Positions 42,387 through 50,286 of a stretch of DNA of 64,000 nucleotides are shown in pieces. The notes below the pieces were generated by a model that worked only from the letters and a program-made list of their open reading frames with translations, was not told where the DNA came from and ran no database searches. This stretch comes from JAAYJK01 sp964501655 (lineage in GTDB: Bacteria > Bacillota > Syntrophomonadia > Syntrophomonadales > Syntrophomonadaceae). The position numbers and the translations under genes were made by a program. Each line of letters opens with the position of its first letter. Position 1 is the first letter of the stretch. Location: the NCBI GenBank assembly GCA_964501655.1, contig CAZCTN010000005.1, forward strand, positions 62,001 to 126,000, in the 5' to 3' direction.

Positions 42387-43586
42387 TTAGACATCACGGG
42401 TCCAGAGTGAACACATACCCGAGCCGCCACCTACGCATAGTGATGCACCGCCCGTAGTCTTGCCCTGTCTTTCCAGTTCGTAATACAGGGAGACTATGAT
42501 ACGCAGGGCAGTACATCCCACCGGATGACCCAGAGCGATTCCGGAACCATTTAGGTTGCACCTGTCCATATCCAATTCAATACCGAAATCTTCTTTCAGC
42601 ATCCTGCCCACTCCCAGGAATTGAGCGGCGAATGCTTCATTGATCTCCCAGTAATCAATATCTTCAAATTTCAAACCAGCATACTGCAAGGATTTCGGGA
42701 TAGCCAGGGCGGGTCCGAGCCCCATGATTTTAGGGTCGACTCCACCGTGGGCGATATCAATAAGCTTCATCAGGGGCTTAACTCCCAGCTCAGCGGCTTT
42801 TTCGCCGGACATTATTACTACTGCAGCTCCGGCGTCATTGATACCGGATGCATTGGCAGCGGTTACTACTCCGCCTTTCTTGAATGCCGCAGGCAACTTG
42901 GCCATGGATTCTACACTGGCATCAGGAATCATATGTTCATCATTTTCGTAGAACTTACTGCCTTTTTTGCTCTTGATTTCATAAGGAACGACTTCGCGTT
43001 TAAAAGTGCCTTCCTGAACTGCCCGAGTTGCCCGCTGGTGACTCATTAAAGCCAGTGCGTCACATTCTTCGCGGGTAATGCCGTATTTCTCTGCCACATT
43101 TTCTGCGGTGATTCCCATATGCCCAGGAACCATCCCGTCAAACAGTCCATCATAAATCATGGAGTCTTCAAGCTTGCCAGCGTTCATGCGGTATCCCATC
43201 CTAGCTTTAAGGGCCAGATAGGGAGCATTGGTCATGCTTTCAACCCCGATTACCAGTGCAACGTCATTCCGCCCTATCTGTATATTGCGGGCGGCAATCT
43301 CCAGGGCTCTCATTCCGGATGCACAGTTTTGGTTAACATTACAGGCAGTGCTGTCAAACCTTAATCCGCAGGCCATAGCCACCTGCCTGGCGGGCAGGGA
43401 TCCCTGCCCATGAGGAAATACCTGACCCAAGGTTAACTCATCAATCAAGGCCGGATCTATACCGGCTCTTTCAATAGCAGCTTTTCCTACGGTAATAGCC
43501 AGATCATTGGCCTGTACATCCTTCAGGCTGCCCATGAAACGTGCTATGGCAGTCCTGCATGCGCTTACCATTACAATATCCTTCAT
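42387..43586 (-). CDS. Acetyl-CoA acetyltransferase (thiolase)
   Basis: 399 residues on the minus strand. NVNQNCASGMRALEIAARNI contains the nucleophilic Cys, NEAFAAQFLGVGR is the central motif, GSGIALGHPVGCTALR holds the catalytic His, and CVGGGSGMCSLW the second Cys. It condenses or cleaves acetoacetyl-CoA. The open frame begins with GTG at 43598, but that overlaps the ribosome site, so I prefer the ATG at 43586. Together with acyl-CoA dehydrogenase it forms the beta-oxidation unit; the predicted promoter is a sigma-54 type about 200 bases upstream. Confidence 0.92.
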   Translation of the reverse strand: MKDIVMVSACRTAIARFMGSLKDVQANDLAITVGKAAIERAGIDPALIDELTLGQVFPHGQGSLPARQVAMACGLRFDSTACNVNQNCASGMRALEIAARNIQIGRNDVALVIGVESMTNAPYLALKARMGYRMNAGKLEDSMIYDGLFDGMVPGHMGITAENVAEKYGITREECDALALMSHQRATRAVQEGTFKREVVPYEIKSKKGSKFYENDEHMIPDASVESMAKLPAAFKKGGVVTAANASGINDAGAAVVIMSGEKAAELGVKPLMKLIDIAHGGVDPKIMGLGPALAIPKSLQYAGLKFEDIDYWEINEAFAAQFLGVGRMLKEDFGIELDMDRCNLNGSGIALGHPVGCTALRIIVSLYYELERQGKTTGGASLCVGGGSGMCSLWTRDV

Positions 43587-43782
43587 TTCTAATAACACTC
43601 CCTCTGTAAACTCGGCGGGTCACTAACCTCCGATGGCAATTTACAACCTCTGTTATTGAATGTAACGAGCCTGTAAAGGCTTCTCTCTAGGGGTTTCAAT
43701 TATAAATCAGGGGATGATTTTAAAGGTGCAACTGCTGCTTTGCATACGATCCTCCTTCCCCAGCAGACTGACACAATAATAT

Positions 43783-43798
43783 AGCAAATAATGTGCCA
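43783..43798 (-). promoter_or_regulatory. Candidate sigma-54 (-24/-12) promoter of the thiolase operon
   Basis: On the minus strand TGGCAC-ATTAT-TTGCT. GG at -24 and GC at -12 are exactly 10 bases apart, and the element matches the TGGCAC...TTGC consensus very well. Transcription would start near 43772, leaving a leader of about 185 bases. Confidence 0.7.
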
Positions 43799-43943
43799 TC
43801 AAATCTTCAGCCAGGATAGAGGCGGAGTACTTTGCCAGGCTTGTCTGCCATCTTGGCGAGCTAGGCGAAAAGAAAAAATATTTTTATGAGGGAGATGTTG
43901 AGGCAATAATAAAAGAATTATTTTACCCGGGAGCAGAAAACCT

Positions 43944-44055
43944 TTGCAAAAATGCAAGATTATCTTGCATTTTTGCAAGATAAGGAGTAAAAAGGAGAAA
44001 TTGCCTGAAAGGAAGTGCTTTATAATCACATATAACAAGCCTTGCAAAAATGCAA
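43944..44055. promoter_or_regulatory. Three palindromic TTGCA-N4-TGCAA sites upstream of the sigma-54 promoter
   Basis: TTGCAAAAATGCAA at 43944-43957, its reverse form TTGCATTTTTGCAA at 43965-43978 and another copy at 44042-44055 (here with GCC/GGC extending the arms). The first two centres are 21 bases apart, two helical turns. Their position, about 180-280 bases upstream of the predicted start, fits binding sites of a sigma-54 enhancer-binding activator. Confidence 0.7.
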
Positions 44056-44115
44056 GGCAGCAAAATACCGGGAATAATATTGAACTGTCGACAAGAATTG
44101 TCCTTATTGCAAGTT

Positions 44116-44513
44116 AATTAAAGTAAGCAAATCTATAAGCGGAGTTCTGTATTTGATAGTCATCTATCTGGGATAACAGTTGCCTGCTACCTCTAGCGAC
44201 CTAACCCGGAAACGAAGCGGGCTACCTCATTGTCTCCCTATTTGGTCTTGCTCCAGGTGGGGTTTACCTAGCCATTCAGTCGCCTGAACGCTGGTGAGCT
44301 CTTACCTCGCCGTTCCACCCTTACCCGACCATCGATAACTTGTACAGGATATCTCCCAACTGGGGTACAAGCCATTGATGGCCGGGCGGTTTGTTTCTGT
44401 GGCACTTGCCTTGGGGTCACCCCCACTGGACGTTATCCAGCACCCTGCCCTGTGGAGCTCCGACTTTCCTCAGATATGAATATCTGCGACTATCTGACTT
44501 ACTTACTTTAATT
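44116..44513 (-). ncRNA. rnpB: RNase P RNA
   Basis: On the minus strand the conserved cores are easily seen: GAGGAAAGTC near the 5' end, CAGGGCAGGGTGCTGG, GGTAAGGGTGGAACGGCG, GTAAACCCCACCTGG, GAGCAAGACCAAATAGG and, near the 3' end, ACAGAACTCCGCTTATAG. AATTAAAGTAAG at the 5' end pairs with CTTACTTTAATT at the 3' end, which I take as the end of a long P1. The order of elements suggests the ancestral A type. The RNA processes pre-tRNA 5' ends together with RnpA. Confidence 0.93.
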
Positions 44514-44794
44514 AGATTTTGCCTACTTATTATAGTAAAATAAATGGCAGAAGTAAAGATGGTGGAGCAACCTTGCCATAGTACTGCTTCAAGACCGTAA
44601 AAGTACTTATGCGTCATGAAGCTTTTTGAAAAATTATTGCTCAGCCAGCAGGAAAAAAGAAATTGTTAGAGAATATTTTACAAAAATAGCGTTGAAGGCA
44701 GGGGGAGATGGTTTCTAGTTTTTTGTATTTTTATAGGGATCATACAATAAAATAATAAAATAAGTGATGTAATCATGGAAGAGGGGGTGAAAAG
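44514..44794. other. Intergenic region between rnpB and a small membrane gene
   Basis: 281 bases, AT-rich, with no gene that I can support. It must hold the rnpB promoter and that of the gene at 44795, but I found no convincing pair of boxes. Confidence 0.5.
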
Positions 44795-45118
44795 GTGTTA
44801 GCATTTGGATCAGGAGCTGCTGCCAGCGGCGGAGGTATATTATCCAACCCGTTAATCACGTTTCTGGGAGTTTTAGTAGCAATTTTTATTTTTCTGAAAT
44901 TCTGCGGTTGGGCAAAGAACTTTCAACTGTCGGGCGGCTTTAAAAAGACTATATTTATCCTTACAGGCGTGGGCCTGATTGTATTTAATGTTCTGTACAG
45001 CATGGGAAACTCTGCCATCCAAGCGGGGGAAGGTTGGGGAACTGCAACCATAGCCCTGCTGGCAGCGATGGCATGGGCCTTTGTTTTTGCATTTACCCTG
45101 ATGGCGGAGACTAAATAA
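44795..45118 (+). CDS. Small membrane protein of unknown function
   Basis: 107 residues, GTG start after GAGGGGGTG. A glycine/serine-rich N-terminus (FGSGAAASGGGILSNP) is followed by three predicted transmembrane helices (LITFLGVLVAIFIFLKFCGW; TIFILTGVGLIVFNVLYSMG; TIALLAAMAWAFVFAFTLM). I do not recognise the family. It stands alone: own terminator at 45131, fdhD starts 94 bases downstream. Its composition and ribosome site make a real gene likely. Confidence 0.65.
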   Translation: MLAFGSGAAASGGGILSNPLITFLGVLVAIFIFLKFCGWAKNFQLSGGFKKTIFILTGVGLIVFNVLYSMGNSAIQAGEGWGTATIALLAAMAWAFVFAFTLMAETK

Positions 45119-45130
45119 ACCAGACCATTT

Positions 45131-45155
45131 AAGGCGGCGATTGCCGCCTTTTTTT
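45131..45155 (+). terminator. Terminator after the small membrane gene
   Basis: AAGGCGGC and GCCGCCTT form an 8-bp stem with a GATT loop, followed by a run of T. Confidence 0.9.
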
Positions 45156-45212
45156 GCTTAGAAACTATTCTATGGAATATAAGGAAAATGGTATTGAGCA
45201 GGGAGGAAGACG

Positions 45213-45932
45213 GTGAGTAAGGCTGTAATAAACAGATCTATTAAACGCTATTCGGCCGACAAGGGGTTGGTCGACCTGGAAGATATTATGATAGTAGAGA
45301 CTGGTCTGGATTTATACCTTAACGGCCGGCTATATAAAACCATATACTGTTCACCGATAAATGTAGATGAACTGACCATCGGATTTCTGGCTTTTAATGG
45401 AATAATTAACTCTATTGACGATATTGATCGCATTACTGCAGAAGATAACAGAGTCTATGTTACTCTGGCAACAGCTTGCGACAAGGTCCCGGAGGTCTCA
45501 TATACGGCGGCAGAGAAGCAGATGTATGCCCGCGATATCACCCGGCTGATGAAGCAGCATCTCGACAGATCGGATATTCACAAGCAAACTGGAGGGGTTC
45601 ATATTATGAGTCTGAGCCTGGGGCAGGAACTGCTGGTCAGCCGGGAGGATGTGGGTCGGCATAACGCGGTGGATAAGCTGTATGGCTACTGCTTGAAAAA
45701 CCGTTTGGACTGCAGCCAGATTATTTTGCTCAGCAGCGGCAGGGTAAGCAATGAGATAATAGATAAAATATCTTGTATGGGGGTCAAGATGCTGGTGTCA
45801 AGGGCTGCGGTAACTACTCTGGCCCGGGAAAGGGCATTGAAAGATGGCATTACTCTGATTGGATTTGCCCGGGGAGATAGATTTAATGTCTATGCTCATC
45901 CCGAAAGGATAATTATCAATGACCGCAGGTGA
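45213..45932 (+). CDS. fdhD: FdhD-type sulfurtransferase, without the usual CxxC
   Basis: 239 residues. VETGLDLYLNGRLYKTIYCSP at the N-terminus, ELLVSREDVGRHNAVDKLYGY in the middle, and LLSSGRVSNEIIDKISCMGV, VSRAAVTTLARERA, LIGFARGDRFNVY at the end are clear FdhD motifs. FdhD passes sulfur from a cysteine desulfurase to the molybdenum/tungsten cofactor of formate dehydrogenase. The functional CxxC loop of E. coli FdhD is not seen; the corresponding region reads LATACDKVPEVSYTAA, with a single Cys. No formate dehydrogenase gene is within the window. Confidence 0.85.
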   Translation: MSKAVINRSIKRYSADKGLVDLEDIMIVETGLDLYLNGRLYKTIYCSPINVDELTIGFLAFNGIINSIDDIDRITAEDNRVYVTLATACDKVPEVSYTAAEKQMYARDITRLMKQHLDRSDIHKQTGGVHIMSLSLGQELLVSREDVGRHNAVDKLYGYCLKNRLDCSQIILLSSGRVSNEIIDKISCMGVKMLVSRAAVTTLARERALKDGITLIGFARGDRFNVYAHPERIIINDRR

Positions 45933-45938
45933 TGTACC

Positions 45939-47774
45939 ATGAAGGAAAAGATCAATATAACCTTAGTCAAAGCTGATGGAGGGGAATACGAGTTTTGGAC
46001 TCTGACAGGAAAAAGGCTATGGGATAGTTTGGCGGACAGCGGCATAAGTATAGGCGGCAGCTGTGGAGGCAACGGTCTTTGTGGCAAGTGCAAACTGAGA
46101 GTCGAAGGTGCCGTCGGTGAAATTTCTGATAAAGAACGTGACCAGCTGCTGCCGGAAGAAATAAGACAGGGATTTCGCCTGGCCTGTTATTGCCGTGTCT
46201 TTGCTCCCCTCAAGGTTTACATTGATTATACCGAGCAAGAGCAGGAGGGACGGGATATATATCCGTATTCGGGTTTTTCTCCCCCGGGGCCTCCTCTGCT
46301 AGAATGCAAACAGTTCTTTATCCCGGGAATAGACAAAGAAAAACCTCTTTCTCTGCACCGGAGACTAATAACGGCTCTGCCGGGCTATGAACTGGAACTG
46401 AGCATGGAAAACCTGTCTGCTCTGGCCCGCCTGGATAGGAGCGGCCGGCCCTCCCTGGAGCTTAAGGCTTTGGTATATCCGGACGAGGCGGTAAAATATA
46501 TTGGACCCAAAACATTTCGGGCTTTTGGAATAGCACTGGATATTGGTACAACCACTATTTTTGCAGCGCTACTGGACCTGCAGAAGCTGGAAACGGCAGC
46601 AGTGATCAGCCGCAGCAACCTGCAGAAGACATTTGGGGGCGATATAATTTCCCGCTTGAGCTATGTTCTGGATAGTGATGACGGACTTCAGATCCTCCAC
46701 CAGGTGTTATTGAACAGCATAAACGGGTGCATAGATGAAATGCTGGCGGAGACCGGACTGCAGGCCCAGGACATTTATGCTTTCAGCGTGGCAGGAAACC
46801 CGGTTATGATGCATTTTTTTGCTGGTCTCAATCCGGCCGGGTATGCAGCAACACCTTATGTAGGGGTGTTTACTGATGAGATAAGATGTTCCGCCCGGCA
46901 GTTGGGACTGCATGCATCTCGGGAAGCTGAATGCTACTTGCTTCCGCAGATTGGGGGATTTGTTGGAGCAGATACGGTTGCTGCCCTGCTGACTATTTCT
47001 CCGGATTCCAACCAAACTTACCTGCTGGTTGATATCGGCACCAATGGTGAGGTGGTACTTGTTCACCAGGGACAGATGTGGGCAGCTTCAGCCGCTGCTG
47101 GCCCGGCCTTTGAAGGCGGCGGCATCAGTTGTGGCATGAGAGCCGGTGATGGTGCCATTGACCGGGTTTATTTCATTAAAGATGGCGAGATGGAGTTTAA
47201 TGTATTGGGACATGGACTGCCACGGGGACTCTGCGGTTCAGCGGTTATTGATTTGCTGGCCTGCTTCTTGCACATGGGAATGATTGACAGTAACGGTATA
47301 ATTGCTTTCTCGGAAGCTCAGCTGAACAAGGCCACGGCTGACCTGGAGGGGGGGAAAATAGTATTGTTGGAGGACAGCCGGACCGCCCACGGACTGGAGA
47401 TATTTGTTTCTCAGGAAGATATCAGGCAGGTACAACTGGCCAAGTCTGCCGTCCGCTCAGCCATTGATACCCTGCTGAGTGAAGCCGGGATAGAAGCACG
47501 GCAGATCGATACCGTATACCTGGCTGGGTCCTTCGGCAACCATATCAATCCGGCCAGTGCTTTGCGAATTGGATTGCTGCCCCAGGTATCACTGGCAGCA
47601 GTCAAGAACGCCGGCAATGCAGCCGGGCAGGGGGTAATACAGGTATTGTTCTCCAAGTCTGCCCGGGAAAGAGCTCAAGCTATTGCCCATAAGGTACGGC
47701 ACATAGAAATAGCCAGCCAGCCAGGGTTCCAGGAACTATTCTTGAGCCAGCTCAATTTTCCGACAGTTGAATAA
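45939..47774 (+). CDS. ASKHA-domain ferredoxin ATPase, RACo/RamA-like
   Basis: 611 residues. The N-terminal 2Fe-2S ferredoxin domain shows GGSCGGNGLCGKCKLRVEG and a later LACYC, giving four Cys ligands within residues 40-85. From about residue 190 follows the ASKHA-type ATPase part (GIALDIGTTTIFAALLDLQ; LVDIGTNGEVVLVHQG; YLAGSFGNHINPASALRIGL). Proteins of this design reactivate corrinoid proteins of methyl transfer by ATP-driven reduction, but many members have unknown partners. It starts 6 bases after fdhD and is co-transcribed. No corrinoid or methyltransferase gene lies nearby, so the substrate is unknown. Confidence 0.82.
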   Translation: MKEKINITLVKADGGEYEFWTLTGKRLWDSLADSGISIGGSCGGNGLCGKCKLRVEGAVGEISDKERDQLLPEEIRQGFRLACYCRVFAPLKVYIDYTEQEQEGRDIYPYSGFSPPGPPLLECKQFFIPGIDKEKPLSLHRRLITALPGYELELSMENLSALARLDRSGRPSLELKALVYPDEAVKYIGPKTFRAFGIALDIGTTTIFAALLDLQKLETAAVISRSNLQKTFGGDIISRLSYVLDSDDGLQILHQVLLNSINGCIDEMLAETGLQAQDIYAFSVAGNPVMMHFFAGLNPAGYAATPYVGVFTDEIRCSARQLGLHASREAECYLLPQIGGFVGADTVAALLTISPDSNQTYLLVDIGTNGEVVLVHQGQMWAASAAAGPAFEGGGISCGMRAGDGAIDRVYFIKDGEMEFNVLGHGLPRGLCGSAVIDLLACFLHMGMIDSNGIIAFSEAQLNKATADLEGGKIVLLEDSRTAHGLEIFVSQEDIRQVQLAKSAVRSAIDTLLSEAGIEARQIDTVYLAGSFGNHINPASALRIGLLPQVSLAAVKNAGNAAGQGVIQVLFSKSARERAQAIAHKVRHIEIASQPGFQELFLSQLNFPTVE

Positions 47775-47873
47775 ATGGGTTTTATTCAGGCGGCGGTTTT
47801 TAACGAATATAAAAAGGTATAATACTAATCAAACTGAAGCAGTTCAGTAGAGAGTTATAAAGGGGATGTATTG

Positions 47874-48623
47874 ATGGATTATGAAAATTTAAGAGTGATT
47901 AAGGACGGTAATATAGCAATAGTGACCATTGACCGGCCTGAACTCAAGAATGCTTTGAACCTGCCTTTGCTGGAATCCATAGGCAATGCTTTAGCCGATC
48001 TGGAGAAGGATGAAGAGGTGAATGCAGTAGTTCTCACCGGAAGCCAGGAGGTATTTTGCGCTGGTTTTGATATGAACACTCTGATGAGCCTGGGAGAAGA
48101 GAAAACGAAAAAAATAGATATTATTGAAAAGGCTTTTTTGAGTGTTTTGCGTTTCCCCATGCCGGTGATAGCGGCAGTAAGCGGGCCAGCTATTGCCGCT
48201 GGATTTGATATCATGGTTTTGGCAGATATCAGGGTATTTTCAGAGTCCGCCAGAGTGGGTCAGTCTGAGCTGCGCTGGGCGGTGACTCCATTGAATGATC
48301 CCCTGTGGAAAATAGTGGGATTGGGACGGGCCAAGGAACTGACCATGACCGCAAGAATCTATGGTGCCGAAGAAGCAAAGGAGATGGGGCTGGCTAATTA
48401 TGTTTATCCGCTGGAGAGTTACCTGGAAGAGGCCAAAAACCTGGCCCGCAGGATAGCTGCTTTTGACCGTAATGCCATGAAAGCCAATAAGGATCAGACT
48501 AACCGAATACCCGGGATGGATACCGAAGGGGCAATACGCACCCAGCTTTGGGGGTTCAGAAACTTTGCCGGCAGTGAGGAAATGATAAAAAGGATGTCCG
48601 AATTTTTGAACAGCAAGAAGTAG
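47874..48623 (+). CDS. Enoyl-CoA hydratase/isomerase family protein (crotonase)
   Basis: 249 residues. The crotonase fold is shown by VTIDRPELKNALNLPLLESI, FCAGFDMNTL and PVIAAVSGPAIAAGFDIMVLAD (oxyanion hole). After SARVGQSELRWAV the usual PG-GGTQRL motif is replaced by TPLNDPLWKIVGLG, so the second catalytic region is unlike standard hydratases. It probably acts on acyl-CoA but may be an isomerase or hydrolase. The ATG at 47874 follows AGGGG; a TTG just before it is rejected. It may be co-transcribed with the SDR gene downstream. Confidence 0.75.
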   Translation: MDYENLRVIKDGNIAIVTIDRPELKNALNLPLLESIGNALADLEKDEEVNAVVLTGSQEVFCAGFDMNTLMSLGEEKTKKIDIIEKAFLSVLRFPMPVIAAVSGPAIAAGFDIMVLADIRVFSESARVGQSELRWAVTPLNDPLWKIVGLGRAKELTMTARIYGAEEAKEMGLANYVYPLESYLEEAKNLARRIAAFDRNAMKANKDQTNRIPGMDTEGAIRTQLWGFRNFAGSEEMIKRMSEFLNSKK

Positions 48624-48660
48624 AAGATTGTCTGGGTATATTAAGGAAGGTGAAAATGGG

Positions 48661-49419
48661 ATGAAACTGGAGGGGAAAGTAGCCTTAATAACCGGGGGGG
48701 GGACCGGCATTGGCAAAGCTGCGGCAGAGGTGATTGCAGCGGAAGGCGGTGTTAGTATCGTAGCCGGGAGACGTATGGGTCCCCTGGAAGATACCGTGGC
48801 CGAAATTACTGCAGCGGGAGGAAAGGCGCTGGCCTGCCCCACTGATGTTACGCGGATGGAAGATATTGAAAAATTAAGGGATCTTATCCGGGGAAAATAC
48901 GGACGTCTGGATATACTGGTCAACAACGCCGGTTCAGCATTGTTTAAGTCCTTTTTGGATACCAGCGTCGATGATTTGGATCGCCTGTACCAGGTGGATC
49001 TGCGCAGTGTTTACCTGGTTACCCAGAATATGGTCCCGCTGATGAGAACGGGCGGGGGAGGCAGCATTATTAATGTTTCCTCTATCCTGGGGGTTTTAGG
49101 GGGGAAAAAGGTCAGTGCGTATTGTGCCATGAAGGGCGGAGTAGTGCTGCTTACCAAAGCCCTGGCAGCTGAATTGGGTCCTCATATCAGGGTCAACTGT
49201 CTCTGTCCTTCACATATTATTACCGATATGATGCAGGAAGAGATGGAACGGATTGAGACGTCTGGAAAGCTGGAGCAGCTGAATAAGTTGTTCCCCATGA
49301 AAAGGGTTGGCTACCCGGAGGACATGAAAGGGATTATTTTATTTTTTGCCGGCCAGGATTCGGCCTGGCTTACCGGCAATATTTTCATGGTTGATGGCGG
49401 TTTGTCATGTTATGTTTAA
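48661..49419 (+). CDS. Short-chain dehydrogenase/reductase (FabG-like)
   Basis: 252 residues. ALITGGGTGIGKAAAEVIA is the coenzyme motif, DILVNNAGSALF the NNAG motif, and SAYCAMKGGVVLLTKALA the YxxxK catalytic pair, with the Ser in NVSSILGVLG. The C-terminus (GNIFMVDGGLSCYV) is normal. An NAD(P)-dependent alcohol or 3-hydroxyacyl dehydrogenase is likely; together with the crotonase 38 bases upstream it could form a hydratase/dehydrogenase pair. ATG at 48661 follows GGAAGG; the open frame is longer on the 5' side but the first codons have no support. Confidence 0.82.
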   Translation: MKLEGKVALITGGGTGIGKAAAEVIAAEGGVSIVAGRRMGPLEDTVAEITAAGGKALACPTDVTRMEDIEKLRDLIRGKYGRLDILVNNAGSALFKSFLDTSVDDLDRLYQVDLRSVYLVTQNMVPLMRTGGGGSIINVSSILGVLGGKKVSAYCAMKGGVVLLTKALAAELGPHIRVNCLCPSHIITDMMQEEMERIETSGKLEQLNKLFPMKRVGYPEDMKGIILFFAGQDSAWLTGNIFMVDGGLSCYV

Positions 49420-49442
49420 CGGTTTTTCAGTTGGAGGTATAG

Positions 49443-50213
49443 ATGTTGCTGGACTATCATATTCACGCTGTTGCCCATGGAGAATATCAATATTCATGGG
49501 AATGGATAAAGCAGTTTGTAGAAAAGGCCCGCAGTAAGAAACTTATTGAGATCGGTTTTACTGAACATGATGAATATCTGGGTGACATTGATTTTAGATT
49601 GATCGAAGCTATACGGCAAAAATATGATGATATAAACATAAAAATCGGGCTGGAAGTAGATTATTGGGAAGGCCGGGAAAAGGAAATCAGACAGCTCTTA
49701 GCTTGTTACCCCTTTGATTATGTTATCGGTTCCATACATTACATAGACGGTTGGGCATTTGACCATCCGGACCATCGAGGCAGATTTGATCAGGTAGATA
49801 TTGATGAGGTTTATGCGCGTTATTATCAACTGCTTGACCGAATGGTCAATTCACGTCTTTTTACAGTGGTGGGGCATATTGATTTGGTAAAGAAGTGGGG
49901 CCACAGGCCGATAAAGCATGATCTGCACTACTACAGCCAGGAGGTATTGAATAGTATTAAAAAATTGGACCTAACCGTGGAGATCAATACCGCCGGGTTA
50001 AGAAAACCTGTAGGCCAGATGTATCCTGATCCAGACCAACTGGCCTTTATGGCCGAGATGAAGATACCCGTGACCATTGCCTCGGATGCCCATCATCCTT
50101 CCGAGGTAGGAATGGGAGTAACAGAGGCAGCTCGGGCCGCCTGGACAGCCGGCTTCAGAGAGATAGCCTCATTCAGCCGGGGGCGCAGGATCATGTTGCC
50201 ACTGGTATGCTAA
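49443..50213 (+). CDS. PHP-domain phosphatase, histidinol-phosphatase-like
   Basis: 256 residues. DYHIHAVAHGEY at the start, EIGFTEHDEYLG, GLEVDYWEG, VIGSIHYIDGWAFD, VVGHIDLVKKWG and IASDAHHPSEVGM give the trinuclear metal ligands of the PHP family in the HisJ/HisK pattern. It could hydrolyse histidinol phosphate in histidine synthesis or another small phosphate ester. No other his gene is in the window. GGAGG precedes the ATG by 6 bases and the SDR stop lies 23 bases upstream. Confidence 0.78.
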   Translation: MLLDYHIHAVAHGEYQYSWEWIKQFVEKARSKKLIEIGFTEHDEYLGDIDFRLIEAIRQKYDDINIKIGLEVDYWEGREKEIRQLLACYPFDYVIGSIHYIDGWAFDHPDHRGRFDQVDIDEVYARYYQLLDRMVNSRLFTVVGHIDLVKKWGHRPIKHDLHYYSQEVLNSIKKLDLTVEINTAGLRKPVGQMYPDPDQLAFMAEMKIPVTIASDAHHPSEVGMGVTEAARAAWTAGFREIASFSRGRRIMLPLVC

Positions 50214-50286
50214 AGGACACTCAGGTTTTGATCGGGAGTTCTGTTATGGAATATACCTGGAAATTGACAATTTGGGGGATATAGAA

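Noticed and set aside
43799..44047. Minus-strand open frame of 82 codons in the thiolase control region
   Set aside because: It covers the TTGCA palindromes, has no ribosome site and a low-complexity Leu/Ile/Phe composition.
43944..44055. CRISPR-like short repeats
   Set aside because: Only three copies with unequal spacing and palindromic arms; no cas gene. Operator sites explain them better.
44417..44617. Minus-strand open frame across the 5' end of rnpB
   Set aside because: It overlaps the conserved RNase P RNA core.
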